Assembly (NCBI GenBank): GCA_015680685.1
Contig: MNCI01001480.1
Location: forward strand, 144,120 to 208,119
Reading direction: 5' to 3'
DNA length: 64,000 nucleotides
Source: Gnetum montanum
Lineage: Eukaryota; Streptophyta; Gnetopsida; Gnetales; Gnetaceae
Every line of letters starts with the position of its first letter. The first letter of the stretch is position 1. Below, in pieces: positions 32,740-44,199 of this stretch. The notes under the pieces were generated by a model, which made no database searches, was not told the origin of the DNA, and worked only from the letters and a program-made list of their open reading frames with translations. Position numbers and translations under genes: made by a program.

Positions 32740-33880
32740 CTTGGTCTGATGGTGTGTTCCCGATGTAGATCAACTGTGAGTTCTCTAAAATTCTCATGAG
32801 GGTCCTTGTGGGGGTAAATGCGTTGCGAGATGAACAACCATTAAGATCTTGCATGTAGGATATTATTGGCCTATATTGTTTCAGGACTCCCATCATTTCG
32901 TCCAATATTGTAAGTGTTGTCAACATGATGGGGAGATGACTACTAAAATAGAGGATTTGCAATAATGGATTCAACCTTTAGAACCCTTCAACATTTGGGG
33001 AATTGATTTTATGGGGCCAATTACACCAATGTCCAATGAAAAAGCTTATATTATTGTTGTCATTGATTACCTTACAAAATGGGTAGAAGTAGCTGCTGTT
33101 AAGGATTGTACATCATCTATAGTTGCACAACTTATTTAACAAAAAATCATAAATAGGTTTGGTATGCCTCATGCACTTATTTTAGACAATGATACACACT
33201 TCACAGGTGCAACTTTTTGAAAATTAATGCAACACTTAAGGGTTGAGCACAAACTAACTACACCATATCACCCCCAAGTGAACGGTCAAGCTGAAGCTAC
33301 CAAGAAGGAGATTACAAAGATATTGACAAGAACCATTAGCAAGTTTAGGTGACACTGGAGCACTAAACTGAACAATGCTCTTTGGGTATACCACTCCACA
33401 TGGAAACTTCCTATAGGCTACTCTCTCTATGAGTTAGTGTACAGTAAATTACTAATGCTTCCTATTCAAACTAAGCTCTGTACACTATCCATGGCATGTG
33501 ACCTCAACCTTGACCTTGATCTAGCACAAAAACAACAGTTAATGATCCTTAACCTACTAGATGAGAATTGATTGGCCACCCTGTCATCTAACAAATTGCA
33601 CAAGGCCTTCAATAAACATCATGACTTAAGAATTAGGAAAGTTAAATATCAACCAAGAGATAAGGTTATCTACTGGGATCCCACACATGTGCCACAATGT
33701 ACCAGATTTCAAACGTTGTGGGAAGGACCTTATGTCATCCATGTAACTTTTTCCTCAGGGGCCATGATGATATACAAACCTGAGAGCCTAGATAGAAAAC
33801 TGTTAGTCAATGTCCAACAAATCAAACCTTTCCATGAGCTTAGATTATCTAGTGCTCATACTACCTCTGCTGGTGGATAA
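32740..33880 (+). pseudogene. int: Element C integrase, decayed
   Basis: The zinc-binding N-terminal part (about 32800-32940) shows SHEGPCGGKC and CKCCQHDGE. The core gives IWGIDFMGPITPMSNEKAY, then VVIDYLTKWVEV (first Asp, about 33058-33090), LILDNDTHFTGA (second Asp, about 33178-33215), and PYHPQVNGQAEATKKEI (Glu, about 33265-33310). The C-terminal region at 33572-33880 reads RDKVIYWDPTHVP... and IKPFHEL and ends at the stop 33878-33880. All three catalytic acids remain, but stops occur between the pieces. Confidence 0.88.
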
Positions 33881-33920
33881 CCTTGCTTGCTATTTCGGAT
33901 CTCCTCCTTCCAACTCAGTC

Positions 33921-34058
33921 ATGGGAAAGATGACCACCAATACTAACCATTCTAAGCTCTTAGCTCTTTTGTATTTTTTGTTTTGCACATTTGTTTTCAA
34001 TTTTATTTATTTTTTGTTTTACACCATCTTTTACACTTTTTCCTATTTCTTTGTTTGA
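33921..34058 (+). CDS. Post-integrase small hydrophobic frame, element C
   Basis: ATG at 33921 opens 45 codons beginning MGKMTTNTNHSKLL, followed almost entirely by Phe, Leu, Tyr, Ile and Val. It starts 40 bases after the integrase stop. The same place in B and D has MGEMATYADH... and MREMATYADH... with an expanded hydrophobic repeat. The length and composition would suit one or two membrane passes. No family is recognised, and translation is unproven. Confidence 0.35.
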   Translation: MGKMTTNTNHSKLLALLYFLFCTFVFNFIYFLFYTIFYTFSYFFV

Positions 34059-35826
34059 TTTACTTTCATTCATCATAAAATAAGTGCTCATGATGGTGGA
34101 TTGTATCATAATAATGTTGATTGCTAATGTTTGGTTTTTACCTCTGAATTATGATGTTGATATTAAGATATGGTTCTTTTGATAAAATAGGCAATGAGTC
34201 CACATCATCCATTCACCCATTCAACTCTATGGTCTCCCTTGTTTTTGGAACTATACTGTCCCTTTTTCTAAATAAACTTATTAATGAATTGGTGGCTTGG
34301 TATTCTTCAAACAGAAGTAGGACTTACTAGATGAAAAGGGTATGACTTCAAGGGAATTCAATGCATGTGTGCTGGCTATCCTTTTGGGTGCTTGGATGCT
34401 TTTCATGGGTTTTTTGCCATTCTACCATTGATCAAACATTAGGAAGTTGAGTGAATAAAAATAAGTCTTTGCATTGTGTGGTTCTCATGCAAAAAAAAAG
34501 TGGGAATTCAAATCACACCCCTTAGACATAATAAAGAAATATGGGCTACAAGCACTAGTTATGGCATTAGAAATACAAGTTACCCATGCCTGAAGGTTCC
34601 CTCTAACTAAGGCCCTTTCTTGCTTCCTACTTCTCCATCTCGCTCTCCTTGGAATGGTGGTGACTCTTTGGGGAAGCATTCTTGTTGCTTCAAGAGGATG
34701 GATTGGCCAAGTGTATTGATGCAAGGTCACTGTGTGTGGTTGGTTTGAGTCCGGATTTGGAATGAGTTCTCCTTAGTCACATTAACCATGACATACACAA
34801 GAGACTTTACAAAACCTTGCTCTTAGGATTTCATTCCATTTCTACTCTCCATATTTCTTTCCATTTTCCACCTCATTGCCAATTTTATGATTAGTCCATA
34901 TCTTGGTTGATGCATTATTTTTTCTTGATAAATTCTTGTGGGTAATATTTTTAACTCTTGCTTCCAAATGACATTCCTAGAGCCTACAAACTTTTTTGTT
35001 TGTGGATTTGTCAAGGCATAAAGGGCATGAGCCTACTTTGGGGAGGACCCACTAGCATTCCTTTTTGGTGCAATTGTTAAGTTCTTTTCCTTAAACATTC
35101 TCTACAATCAACCATTTCTTGTTTCATCCCCATCTTTGACACCCACTTTATTGGCATTGTCGTTGTTATTTTTCCCATCTTTCTTGTTCCTTATATTTTT
35201 CCATCTTATTGTTATCGAAGGTTTGCTCTTAGTCATGGGAGCCCTGGCACAAATTTTTCAATTTCTCCATTCTACTACTTGCCTAACCCCTACACCTTGG
35301 GTAGTTATCAGTAATAAACCTCTAACCCAATTTCTGCCATAACCACAACCCAACCAATGTGCTTTATATCGAGGTAAGGTATCAATTGCATTGTGGCTTA
35401 CTTATTCTTGCTCATTCGTAATTGTGTTGTATGTGTAGATCTCGATTATATGAACTATAAACGGGAATAGGAGGAAGCACTCGGATGGAATGGAGCTAGA
35501 ATGCTTACACCAGAAACAAGTCTAGTCACATGGTTATGGATAAACAACGGAGGGTGTAATCTTGGCATTGGTAGCAACACACCTCATTTTCTTTTCTCCT
35601 TCTTTCTCTTCAAACTATCAAGTGAAGGTTTGGATATCATCCATGTATAGTGTTCACCACGAAGGGCATGAACACCAATGTTGTAATCTGTGTATCGATC
35701 TGTTCACTTGGCACTTTAAGTTTGTTATTCCCTATCACTATTAGTTCTCATTCAGTTAATAATCCCATACCTTTCCAATATTCTGTAAGGAACTCGAGGA
35801 TAATTTTTTATTCAATCATGGGGGTA
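34059..35826 (+). other. Element C 3' region and polypurine tract
   Basis: A long region between the last reading frame and the 3' LTR, homologous in inverse order to 41521-42924 (B) and 19244-20708 (D). A 68-codon open frame at 35136-35342 is not conserved well enough to call. The polypurine tract TCATGGGGGTA ends at 35826, directly before the LTR. Confidence 0.7.
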
Positions 35827-36623
35827 TGATAAGCCATGATATCGTGGCTTTCCATGCAATATCACATATGCGATATCACAACTTGCCTCATTGTCTATAA
35901 ATAAGAGGCAGGCACACTTGGTTTGCATAGTTAGTCTTACTCCCTTACCCAAACTCTTGCCTTTTCTCCCTCTTAGAGTTAAAATTATTTTTGCATGCCC
36001 ATAGTAGGAGTTATAAAGTGAATGGATCTTTATTTGAACATTGTGTACCTGAGCACACTTTATGTACAGCAATAAAGACGAACTTTGTGATAAACCTTAC
36101 AACATTCAGAATAGATTAATTAATGTTAATTATTGTTACTTAATACTTTCCTTAGTTAATTAATGATTCGCTCTCACACTACAACTCTCCTAAGTAAGCA
36201 CACATAGTATGATCACTTCGAGCATGCGTGTAACACTTGGTAACCTAGTAATGATTAGTGTTTGGTAATCCCAATAGTGTTGCACTGGTTCAAGATGTGT
36301 ACGACAAGTGAGAACATATACAGGTGTTCGGATTAGTTAGAGCCTAGTTAATAAGTAGTCAAATTAAATTAGTTACTTAGTTATCTCTCTTTTCCCTTAT
36401 TAGCAGTAGGACATAAAAACACAAAAAAGTATAAAAATCATATGCCTCAAGTTTACTTAACCATACAATCGTGACATACAAGTAAGCTTGGGAAGACAAC
36501 GATTAATCAACCCATTCTTGTTCCACAAAGGCACATAAGCACTTAGCCCTTGGAATTCGACCAGATTGTGTGTGGACACTCATATTCGTATGGTTGAGCA
36601 TAGGGATACCTCACCGCTCATCA
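35827..36623 (+). repeat. Element C 3' LTR
   Basis: It runs TGATAAGCCATGATATCGTGG...CACCGCTCATCA. TATA box at 35896-35903, AATAAA at 36071-36076. The opening inverted repeat of the 5' LTR is reduced here. Confidence 0.95.
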
Positions 36624-37563
36624 CCTTGGGAGAGAGAGAAATGTAATAATGGTAGTGAAACTTTCCAAGAACAAATATAGCAAATCAACCCTGATTCTAA
36701 TTCCAATACCAAATCCAATGTGATGGAAGTGCAATGCTTAAAAAATCAAAATGTTAATGTGAGATTCAAGAACCAAGGTATGTATCTAACCCTCCAATGT
36801 AAGAAAATGGATTGAATCAAATGAGATTTGAGCTATCCCTTTTGTAGAAGTTGCTTCCAAAACTTTTCCTACCCTTTGACTCTACTTTGAGGAAATATAA
36901 TGACTAAGAACATCTTTTTTAGTTCACCCAATATATATGTGGAACATCTTGGTTAAATCTTGGACATCTATAATTACCTAATATTTAGGTGGAACATTTA
37001 ATTTTTGCTAGGATCTTTCAGGTGGGACATCCACCTTGAGCTAGAATCTCTATTGAAACTTTGTTAGGCCTTTGTTAAGATGTTCATACTTGAGTATGGA
37101 TGTCCACCTTGCATATAGGAAATGGAAAAGATAAACTTTTGACTCCTTTGAACTTCTTGTCTTTTATCCCAAATTGCTCGAGTAGACTTGTAATAACATT
37201 TCATGACTTTGATCTTTTCCTAAACTAAACAAGTTAATCCATATCATGCACATAAACATTACAAACCATACTTCTCATTTTTTATTTTTAGCATAGAAAA
37301 AAGAGGGATTAGTCAATGTACAAGTCATTGGCTATTAATCTCATATCATAATATATGTTTATTCCTATTTTGGGTTACCTACACTGTAATCAAAGTTTCA
37401 TTTTATAGTTAAATGATGTAATATAAAAGTATATAACATATAAATCATTCATGCTAGGCCTTATTCTTTTTTCTTTCTTTTCTTTTCTTTTTACTTATTA
37501 AGTAATGCTTCAATGTTGCAACATTTCCTAGGTATAGAATCATATATACATAAGCATGAAGTG
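36624..37563. other. Unassigned spacer after element C
   Basis: Begins with the CCTTG target duplication and GGAGAGAGAGA. No gene or repeat is recognised. A T/C-rich tract lies near 37465-37495. Confidence 0.5.
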
Positions 37564-40500
37564 TTTTTTTTAGGAAAAGTATGATCATTTATATAATGAG
37601 AGGGATGAACCCAAAATCAATGAGTGCAAGAATAGTATCATCATGGATGAACATCCAAATCAATAAAAAAGCCCTAGGCATTCCTATAGGGCATCAAAAT
37701 TAAAAACCAAAAAATAGTCATGTGCAACATCATAAAGCTCATTTAAAATAGAGAGTATGCATGTTCAAAAAAACAAAAGAATACACAATTTACAAGCACC
37801 ACATTGGCTCATCCTGCAAGGAGTCATGAGTGCTAAACATTATCATCGTGCATTCATGGATGTTTTTCCACAAGTAAAAGTTAGAAAATGCTTTTGAGAT
37901 GCCTTTAAATGGAGAGTTTTGGTACTTTACATGAACAATGCGAGCATTTTGCTCAAGCCAAATTTCCTAGGAAACCTCCACCCATAGTGAAACCTCATCC
38001 AAGTGGCTTTCACTAATGGGCCCTTTTGTAATCATTCTCCAACACTGATCCCACATGATCCTAGTCCACATGTGTATGAATCAACCTACAGCCTTTGTAA
38101 ATAAACATTCCTTGAAAAGGTGTGTTGCAATTTCAATCTCCTTGTATCAAAAGGATACATTGGAAGGCCATGATAAAACCTTGTCACTCAAGTTTTTCCT
38201 GAGTAAGCACTACATGATGAGCCAATAGCTAAGGAAAAAACCTCATCTGTGGTTGACAATGCAACCTCAAAATAAGATATCATTCCCTTATCTTGGCAAA
38301 GGATTACCTATAAACACATAAGATTCACTATTTGTTGTTTGTCAAAGAAAAATGTAAGGTATCTTCATGGGCTAAATTAGGGAGGCTATGTGTTTCAAGA
38401 ATGTCAAGAATTTTGGTGAATTGGCCATACCTATTATCATCATGAAAAATTAATGAATTTCTCCACTACCTCCTACTAAACTAATCCTTTACATGTGCCC
38501 CTGGACCTTGATGTAATAGGGTGACTACTTGAGAAAAAACTTTCCCAATCATTTTGTGATGAGCTTGTCCTACCAGAAGAAATTCCATCAAAATGTCTGC
38601 TTTCCAAAATTCCCAATGCTCAAGTGACTAAATGAAAGTCCATACTCTCCTAATGGTTTTTCACATCTTTGAGGCTTTGGTTGGTCAAGCCCATAGATTA
38701 GAATAGTACATCTAAAGACAATTGACCCAAGGCTTACCCGCCTGGAACCAAACCTCCTAAGCTAGCTTAGCAACTAGAATACAAGCTTGCCTACCAAAAT
38801 CCTAAAGCCCACAACACTTGCATGAACTAGGATAGTTACCTAATCCTAACCAATCAAATGAAATTGATGAGCCTTCTCCCCACTAGACTAAAGGAACTTC
38901 CTTACAATTTGATTCACTTGTAACACAAATTGGGCTGGAGGATTGAAAATTAGTGCACTATAAATGGGAATGCTTGAGAGGACAAATTTAGCTAGCCTTA
39001 GCTTACCTATGAAGGATAGAAACATTCCTCTCTAAGAGGCTAACTTCTTCTACATCTTTCCCAACACTTGCTTCTAACTATTACCTTACTTTCATCCATG
39101 GAACAATGGTTTCCCTAGATAGGTAGTTGGAAGCAAGCCAATAGTACATCCAAAAATATGCTTGATATGCTCAAATATTTTTATTAGGAACCTCACATGG
39201 AAAAGCTCTATCTTATACCAATTGACTGACAAAATCCATCTAATGCCTACATCACCTTTCTAGCCTTAGGAATAGATGCTAGGAAAAAGTCCTTGTGTCA
39301 TCTACATACTGAAAAGTATGAAGATTCCAAGGAAAAAAGGATGTAAAATTTAGCTTTCTAATCCATCTACAAAGATTATCAACAAAATAGCAAATAGATA
39401 TGATGATAAAGGATCAACTTTCCAAAGGCCCCATCCTAGGAAAAATTGTTGAGATATATATCCATTCAAGAAAACTTGAAATCTAACTGCAAAAGCATGA
39501 ACTTAATCATCTCACAGAACCCTCTTCAAAATCACAACTCCTTGAAGGTGAAAAGTAAGGAAAAATAGTTCACCTTATCATATCCTTTTGATAAATCATG
39601 TTTGAGAAATCAAATCTCCTATTTTTGAATGTAAGCCTAATGTAATGCCTTATTTGTTGTAATGACACTATCAATAATTTTCCTCCCAGAGATGAATCTT
39701 GATTGATTTGTCTTTATGATATTGGATAGTAAGGAATTAAGGTGATTCACCAAAAGATTGGAATTTTTTTTATAAAGATATTTGCAAAGATTAATAGGCC
39801 TGCAATCGCCCATGGATTGTATCTCCTTCTTCTTAGGTAGTAAAACAATGTAGGTATTATTTAAAGCTTTGGTTAAAGTATCATTCTTAAATCCTACTTG
39901 GAAAAGACCTCAAAACCCTTTCCAATAACATCCCAATATGGTTTGACATAGTCAAAGTTCTAGTCATCTAGCCTAGACATCTTGTGATTTGGTGCCTCAA
40001 TCACTACTAAATGAATCTCCTCTCTAGAGAGTCTTCCCTACAAGAACTCATTATTAATAGGGGAAATCAAACAAGGGATCATGCCTTCCAATAGTCTAGA
40101 ATTGGCCCTCTTATTCCAATCATATAGGTTAAAAAAATAGATAACCACAACTTGGAGATCCTCTTAGGCATCAGGGGAGAATTTGATCAAAGATCTTATT
40201 TGATTTCTCCTATTTGCAATGATATGAAAGTAGGTGGAATTTTGATCTCCTTCATTTAGATATCTCTTCTTGGAGCATTGTTTCTAGTAGACCTCATCCT
40301 CATGAGCCAATGTTCTTACCTATTTTTCTACTACAACTAGATCTTGCATAATGGATTCACACTAACATAACAAATCTGCCTGTCCCTGGACCTATCACAC
40401 CTTGTCCAAAGCTACTCATGTCACTAGGAGCCATGTTTGACTTTGTTACTGAGAGAAAAATTGTTGAAACATTGCAAGCTTCTGTGATACTTCATGAGAG

Positions 40501-40678
40501 CTAAGACTAACCTCCTCCATGTTCCAAATCTACATTAACTTAGTTTGATAGCATTCCTTAGAAAGACAAACATTCTAAAATTTAAAAGTTGATAAACAAG
40601 AAGTCTTATTTTTCCATTCATTAAGGATGGACATGTGATTTGAAAAAATCCATGGCAAGGCCTTATCAAGTAGATGGT
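37564..40678 (-). pseudogene. L1-type LINE, copy 1: reverse transcriptase and 3' part
   Basis: Minus strand. From high to low coordinates: YLNEGDQNSTYFHIIANRRN (about 40265-40205), matching the 'W-x-K-x-GDxNTKFFH' linker; then RRYNPW (about 39830) and ISLRQINQD-type text; NQSRFISGRKIIDSVITTNKA (about 39710-39650); and DLSKGYDKVNY (about 39590). Next come PKARKVM and DGFCQSIGIR (about 39270-39230), then a zinc-binding (zf-RVT-like) end with IATHLFKECLFTK (about 38130-38090) and W-x-x-IWLEQNA. Eight T at 37564-37571 mark the likely poly-A end. Stops are frequent. The piece upstream of 40678 was displaced to 47380 by element B. Confidence 0.85.
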
Positions 40679-41520
40679 TGATGAGTGGCGAGATACCCCT
40701 ACACTCAACCATACGAATATGAGCATAGCACGCATGATCCGGTCAAACTTTGCAGACTAAGTGCCTACACGCCTCATGGAATACTTAGGGTTAATCATTC
40801 ATTATCTTCCCAGAATTACTTGTAGTTTTCATGGTGTATGGTTAAGTAAGTCTAAGGTATATGAATTTTATATCTTTTTATGTTTTTGTCTCCCATGCTA
40901 ACAAGGTGAAGGGTAGAGAGACTAATTACTAACTCTAACTAATGAACTAAGTCTAAATTAACCTAGCGTCAGCATCCGTTCCCACTTACCGTACACACCC
41001 TGAACTGATGCAACCTTGGCTACCAAACGCTAATCATTGCTAGGATCACCAAGCGTAACACACGTGCTTGAAGTGGTTGTACTAAGGCACTTAACTAGGA
41101 GAGAAGGGTTGAGAAGGAATTAACAACTAATAAAATAATATATAATATATAATAAATAACAATAAATAAAATCCTAATTAGCCTATTCCATGTACTGCAA
41201 GGTTTATCCACGAAGCTCGTCTTTATTGTCGTACACAAACTTGTGTTCAGGTACAATGTCTGCTCGAATAAAGATCCGTTCACTTGGGAATCCTACTGCG
41301 GGCACATGGAAAATATTCTATCTCTGGAGTGATCAATCTGCCAGAGTTTCCCTACTATCTAGCCTAGGATTAGGAAACAAGGGAGAGCTATCTCTTATTA
41401 TTTATAGATATGGCAACACACCACGATGTCGCGTACGCGATATTGCGAGGGATGCGATATCGCGATGGTCACAATATTGCGTACATGATATCGTGGCCCA
41501 TGCGATATCGCTTCCCATCA
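40679..41520 (-). repeat. Element B 3' LTR
   Basis: Plus-strand ends are TGATGAGTGGCGAGATACC and CTTCCCATCA. The TATA box (complement TATTTATAG) lies near 41398-41406. GATATC-type palindromes fill 41420-41515. It is followed by TACCCCCATGA, the complement of the polypurine tract. Confidence 0.93.
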
Positions 41521-42949
41521 TACCCCCATGACTAAATGAAAACTCGTCCTCAAGTTCCTTACAATAATATTGGGAAGGTATAGGATTATTGACTCAAATG
41601 AAACTAATGGGATGACATGTGAATGGATCATCATTACAAGACTAAACAAACTAGTGTTCATGACAACAAGGGTGAAAACCTTATTACATTGACATCAGGC
41701 CTCATTTGGCAGCTGAGAAAGAGAGAGAGAGAAAGAAGTATTGCTATTGCCAACACCTAGATTGCACTTTTCATTGTCCATCCGTAAGCGCATCATCGAT
41801 GTTGCTCCTTGCATAGTTTCTTTCAGCACTGCTCCATTCCAAGTGTTTTCCTCTAGATCCGGTCCATTGTTGCATGATCGTCATCTACACACACAACACA
41901 GTCTTATATTAGCAAGGGTAAATGAATTTTCATGTAATTGATACCTTGCTCCATGTAAGTCCATTGCCTGGGTTGTGGTATGGCTGATACCGATCTAGAG
42001 ATATATTAATGATGACTACCGAAGGTGTAGGGGTTAGGAGAAAATTGAAAAAAATTGGGCCCTATACCCACATGACTAATCACAAACCTCCGGTAGTGAT
42101 AGAATGGAGAAAGAATAAGAACAAGAAAGAGGAAGAAAAATAGACAACTAGGACATTGATGAAAAGGATGTCAATATGGAATTGAACAAAACAAAATGGA
42201 TTGCAAAAATGTTAGGGAAAAGAAATTAACTGATGCACCAAAGAGGAATGTTAGTGGATCCTCCCCAAAGTAGGCTCATGCCCTTAATGCCCTGACAATC
42301 CCACATTCAAAGAGTTTGTAGGCTCTAGGAATGTCATTTGGAACAAGATTTAAAGTCTTAACCACTAGAATTTACCTAAAAGAAAATAATGCATCTACCA
42401 AAATATACACTAATGATACAACCGATAATGAGGTGAACAATGGAGAGAAGGGTGAAGAGAAGAGAATGGAATGGAATCCCAAGAACAAGGTGGTGTATAG
42501 CCCCTTGTGTGTGACTTGGAAAATCTCATTCCAACTTTGGCCTCAAACCAACCACATCTAGTGACTTCGCATCAATGCATTTGGCCAATTCATCCTTTTG
42601 AATAACAAGAATTCCTTCATCCAAGAGCCACCACCATTCTAACAAAACAAAGGACGAGAGAATGGGAAGCGAGAAAGGCCTTAGTTAGAGGGAAAATTTT
42701 TAGTTTCATAACCAATGCTTGTAGCCCAAGGGATTATTTTGTCTAAGGGGTGTGCTTTGAATTCTCACTTTTTCTTTTCTTTTCTTTTTCTTTTTCTTTT
42801 TCTTTTTTTATTTTTTATTTTTTGTGTTTTGTGTTTTTATGCATGAGAACCACACCATGCAAAGACTTCTTATTTTTATTGTCTCAGCTACCGATAATTG
42901 GGTAACATCGGAATGGCAAGAAANATCAATATGAGAATAGTTCATACCA
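41521..42949 (-). other. Element B 3' untranslated region
   Basis: Homologous to 19244-20708 in element D. Contains an expanded pyrimidine tract of TTTTC units at about 42768-42830 and a single N at 42924. That N falls close to where D has its 198-N gap and may hide missing sequence. Confidence 0.7.
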
Positions 42950-43324
42950 TCATTCCGAACACTTATTATGGGACAAACTTACAGGGTGGATCACACACAC
43001 ACACATAATGGAAAAGTGTAAAGATGTTGTAAAAAAAAAATAAGAAAAGTTAAAAAAAAGTTGCAAAACAAAAAAGTGCAAAACCAAAATGTGTAAAAAA
43101 AAAATGTTTAAAACAAAAAAGTGTAAAACAAAAACTTGTAAAACAAAAACATGTAAAACAAAAATGTCTAGAACAAAAATGTGTAGAACAAAAATGTGTA
43201 AAACAAAAACTTGTAAAAACAAAAACGTGTAAAACAAAAATGTGTAAAACAAAAATGTGTTAAACAATTTACTAAAAAGAACTGAGGGCCTCCAATGATC
43301 AGCATAGGTGGCCATTTCCCCCAT
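42950..43324 (-). CDS. Post-integrase small hydrophobic frame with 5-residue repeats, element B
   Basis: The minus-strand frame starts at 43324 with MGEMATYADHWRPSVLF and runs for 124 codons. Its middle is about ten or more repeats of a five-residue unit close to FVLHI, produced by a 15-bp DNA repeat (AAAACAAAAATGTGT-like on the plus strand). The result is a very hydrophobic, Phe-rich stretch. The start context is shared with D and C. Either a real small membrane protein or a minisatellite that happens to stay open; no family is recognised. Confidence 0.35.
   Translation of the reverse strand: MGEMATYADHWRPSVLFSKLFNTFLFYTFLFYTFLFLQVFVLHIFVLHIFVLDIFVLHVFVLQVFVLHFFVLNIFFLHILVLHFFVLQLFFNFSYFFFTTSLHFSIMCVCVIHPVSLSHNKCSE
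43030..43268. repeat. 15-bp minisatellite in element B
   Basis: About 15 units of roughly 15-16 bases close to GTGTAAAACAAAAAT, with small variations. Element C has only about three diverged units at the matching place (33970-34045). Element D shows at least four (20925-20990) before its N gap. Confidence 0.9.
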
Positions 43325-43592
43325 GACTGAATTGCAAGGGAGAGATCCAAAATAATGAGTGCCTATTTGAATTTTGTAAAAGTGCCCAACTTCTCCCCAC
43401 TCATGTTCTCATATTAAGGGGTAGAAGTTGGTGACCCTCATATTCCAATGTGTCTATGCCTTCGTTGTTAACATGAGTTGTCTCCTCAGTTCGTTCCATG
43501 CATATTGAGTTGCTCTTTCTAGTAGCTGTCAACCACAGGGTGTCTACTACTGGTGTGGTTGCTACATACAGGCACCTTTGAATTTGTATTTC
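43325..43592 (-). other. Element B post-protease spacer and pol deletion junction
   Basis: From 43592 down to about 43400 this matches the spacer after the element C protease (C 30750-31000; shared pieces include ATATGCATGGAAC and ATAGACACATT). Near 43390-43340 it passes into sequence matching the region just after the C integrase (GGATCTC...TTCAGTCATGG). The 2.9 kb between these in C is missing. Confidence 0.75.
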
Positions 43593-44171
43593 CTAGGCAC
43601 ACCGATTACATAGAAGAGATGCTAAACATTCTTTCATGTCATCACCCTCTATGTCACTGTATGTGATGCATGGAACTTTCTTCTTCTCGATCTTTCCATA
43701 AATTTTTATCTTAGATATCTGCAAGGAAAGATCGTGGATCCCTAGGTATGTGTCTACTGTACTCAGCCATGGCCTTCCCATTATAATTGGGAAGCCCCCG
43801 TTCTCACTGTTAACTTCAATCACCAAGAAATCGGCTGGGTATGACCACCCACATATAGTGGTAATGATGTCCTCCACCAATCTCAAGGGAATGGTGATGG
43901 ACTGGTCAGCCAGCTCAAGTTGGATGTTGCTCTTCTTAAGTTGGGGCAGATTCCAGGCTTAATACATTTCTCGTGAAATTAAGTTGACTCCAGAACCTAA
44001 GTCAAGAAGAGCCTTATGTGGTTTGTTCCCAGTGACTTGTAAATAGATTAAGGGGATCCCATGGTTAGATAGTTTCCTGGGAAAGGAACCTACCTTGATC
44101 CAGTCAGTTACGTTATGCGTTAACATAACCGTATGCATATAACTTTGTTGTTGGACTGAAGGGTGCTCCAA
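43593..44171 (-). pseudogene. pro: Element B aspartic protease with altered active site
   Basis: The frame 44171-43959 ends with HKALLDLGSGVNLISREMY; the active site reads Asp-Leu-Gly where element C has Asp-Ser-Gly. The second frame (43886-43593) holds the rest, including LVEDIITTICGWSYPADFLV, the flap PIIMGRPWLSTVD, and a Lys-rich end. A stop separates the two frames (near 43957). Apart from the active site the domain is full-length. With Leu at this position, proteolysis is not expected. Confidence 0.85.
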
Positions 44172-44199
44172 AGTTTTATTTGGTGGAGGAGTGTACCTA

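Larger units (their letters stand above)
26785..36623 (+). mobile_element. Element C: full-length Ty3/gypsy (Athila/Tat type) retrotransposon
   Basis: Two LTRs (26785-27589 and 35827-36623) in direct orientation, flanked by the perfect 5-bp duplication CCTTG (26780-26784 and 36624-36628). Between them are the tRNA-Asp primer site, gag, protease, RT, RNase H, integrase, a 1.9-kb 3' region, and the polypurine tract TCATGGGGGTA just before the 3' LTR. Every part is present in order, but coding frames carry many stops, often TAG or TGA where CAG/CAA/TGG is expected. A hand comparison of a 330-base stretch of the two LTRs gave roughly 25 differences, so the insertion is old. It is the reference for interpreting B and D. 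Confidence 0.95.

Noticed and set aside
34485-34730. Minus-strand frame of 81 codons inside element C
   Set aside because: It lies antisense in the retrotransposon 3' region, has no motif, and is not kept as a frame in B or D.
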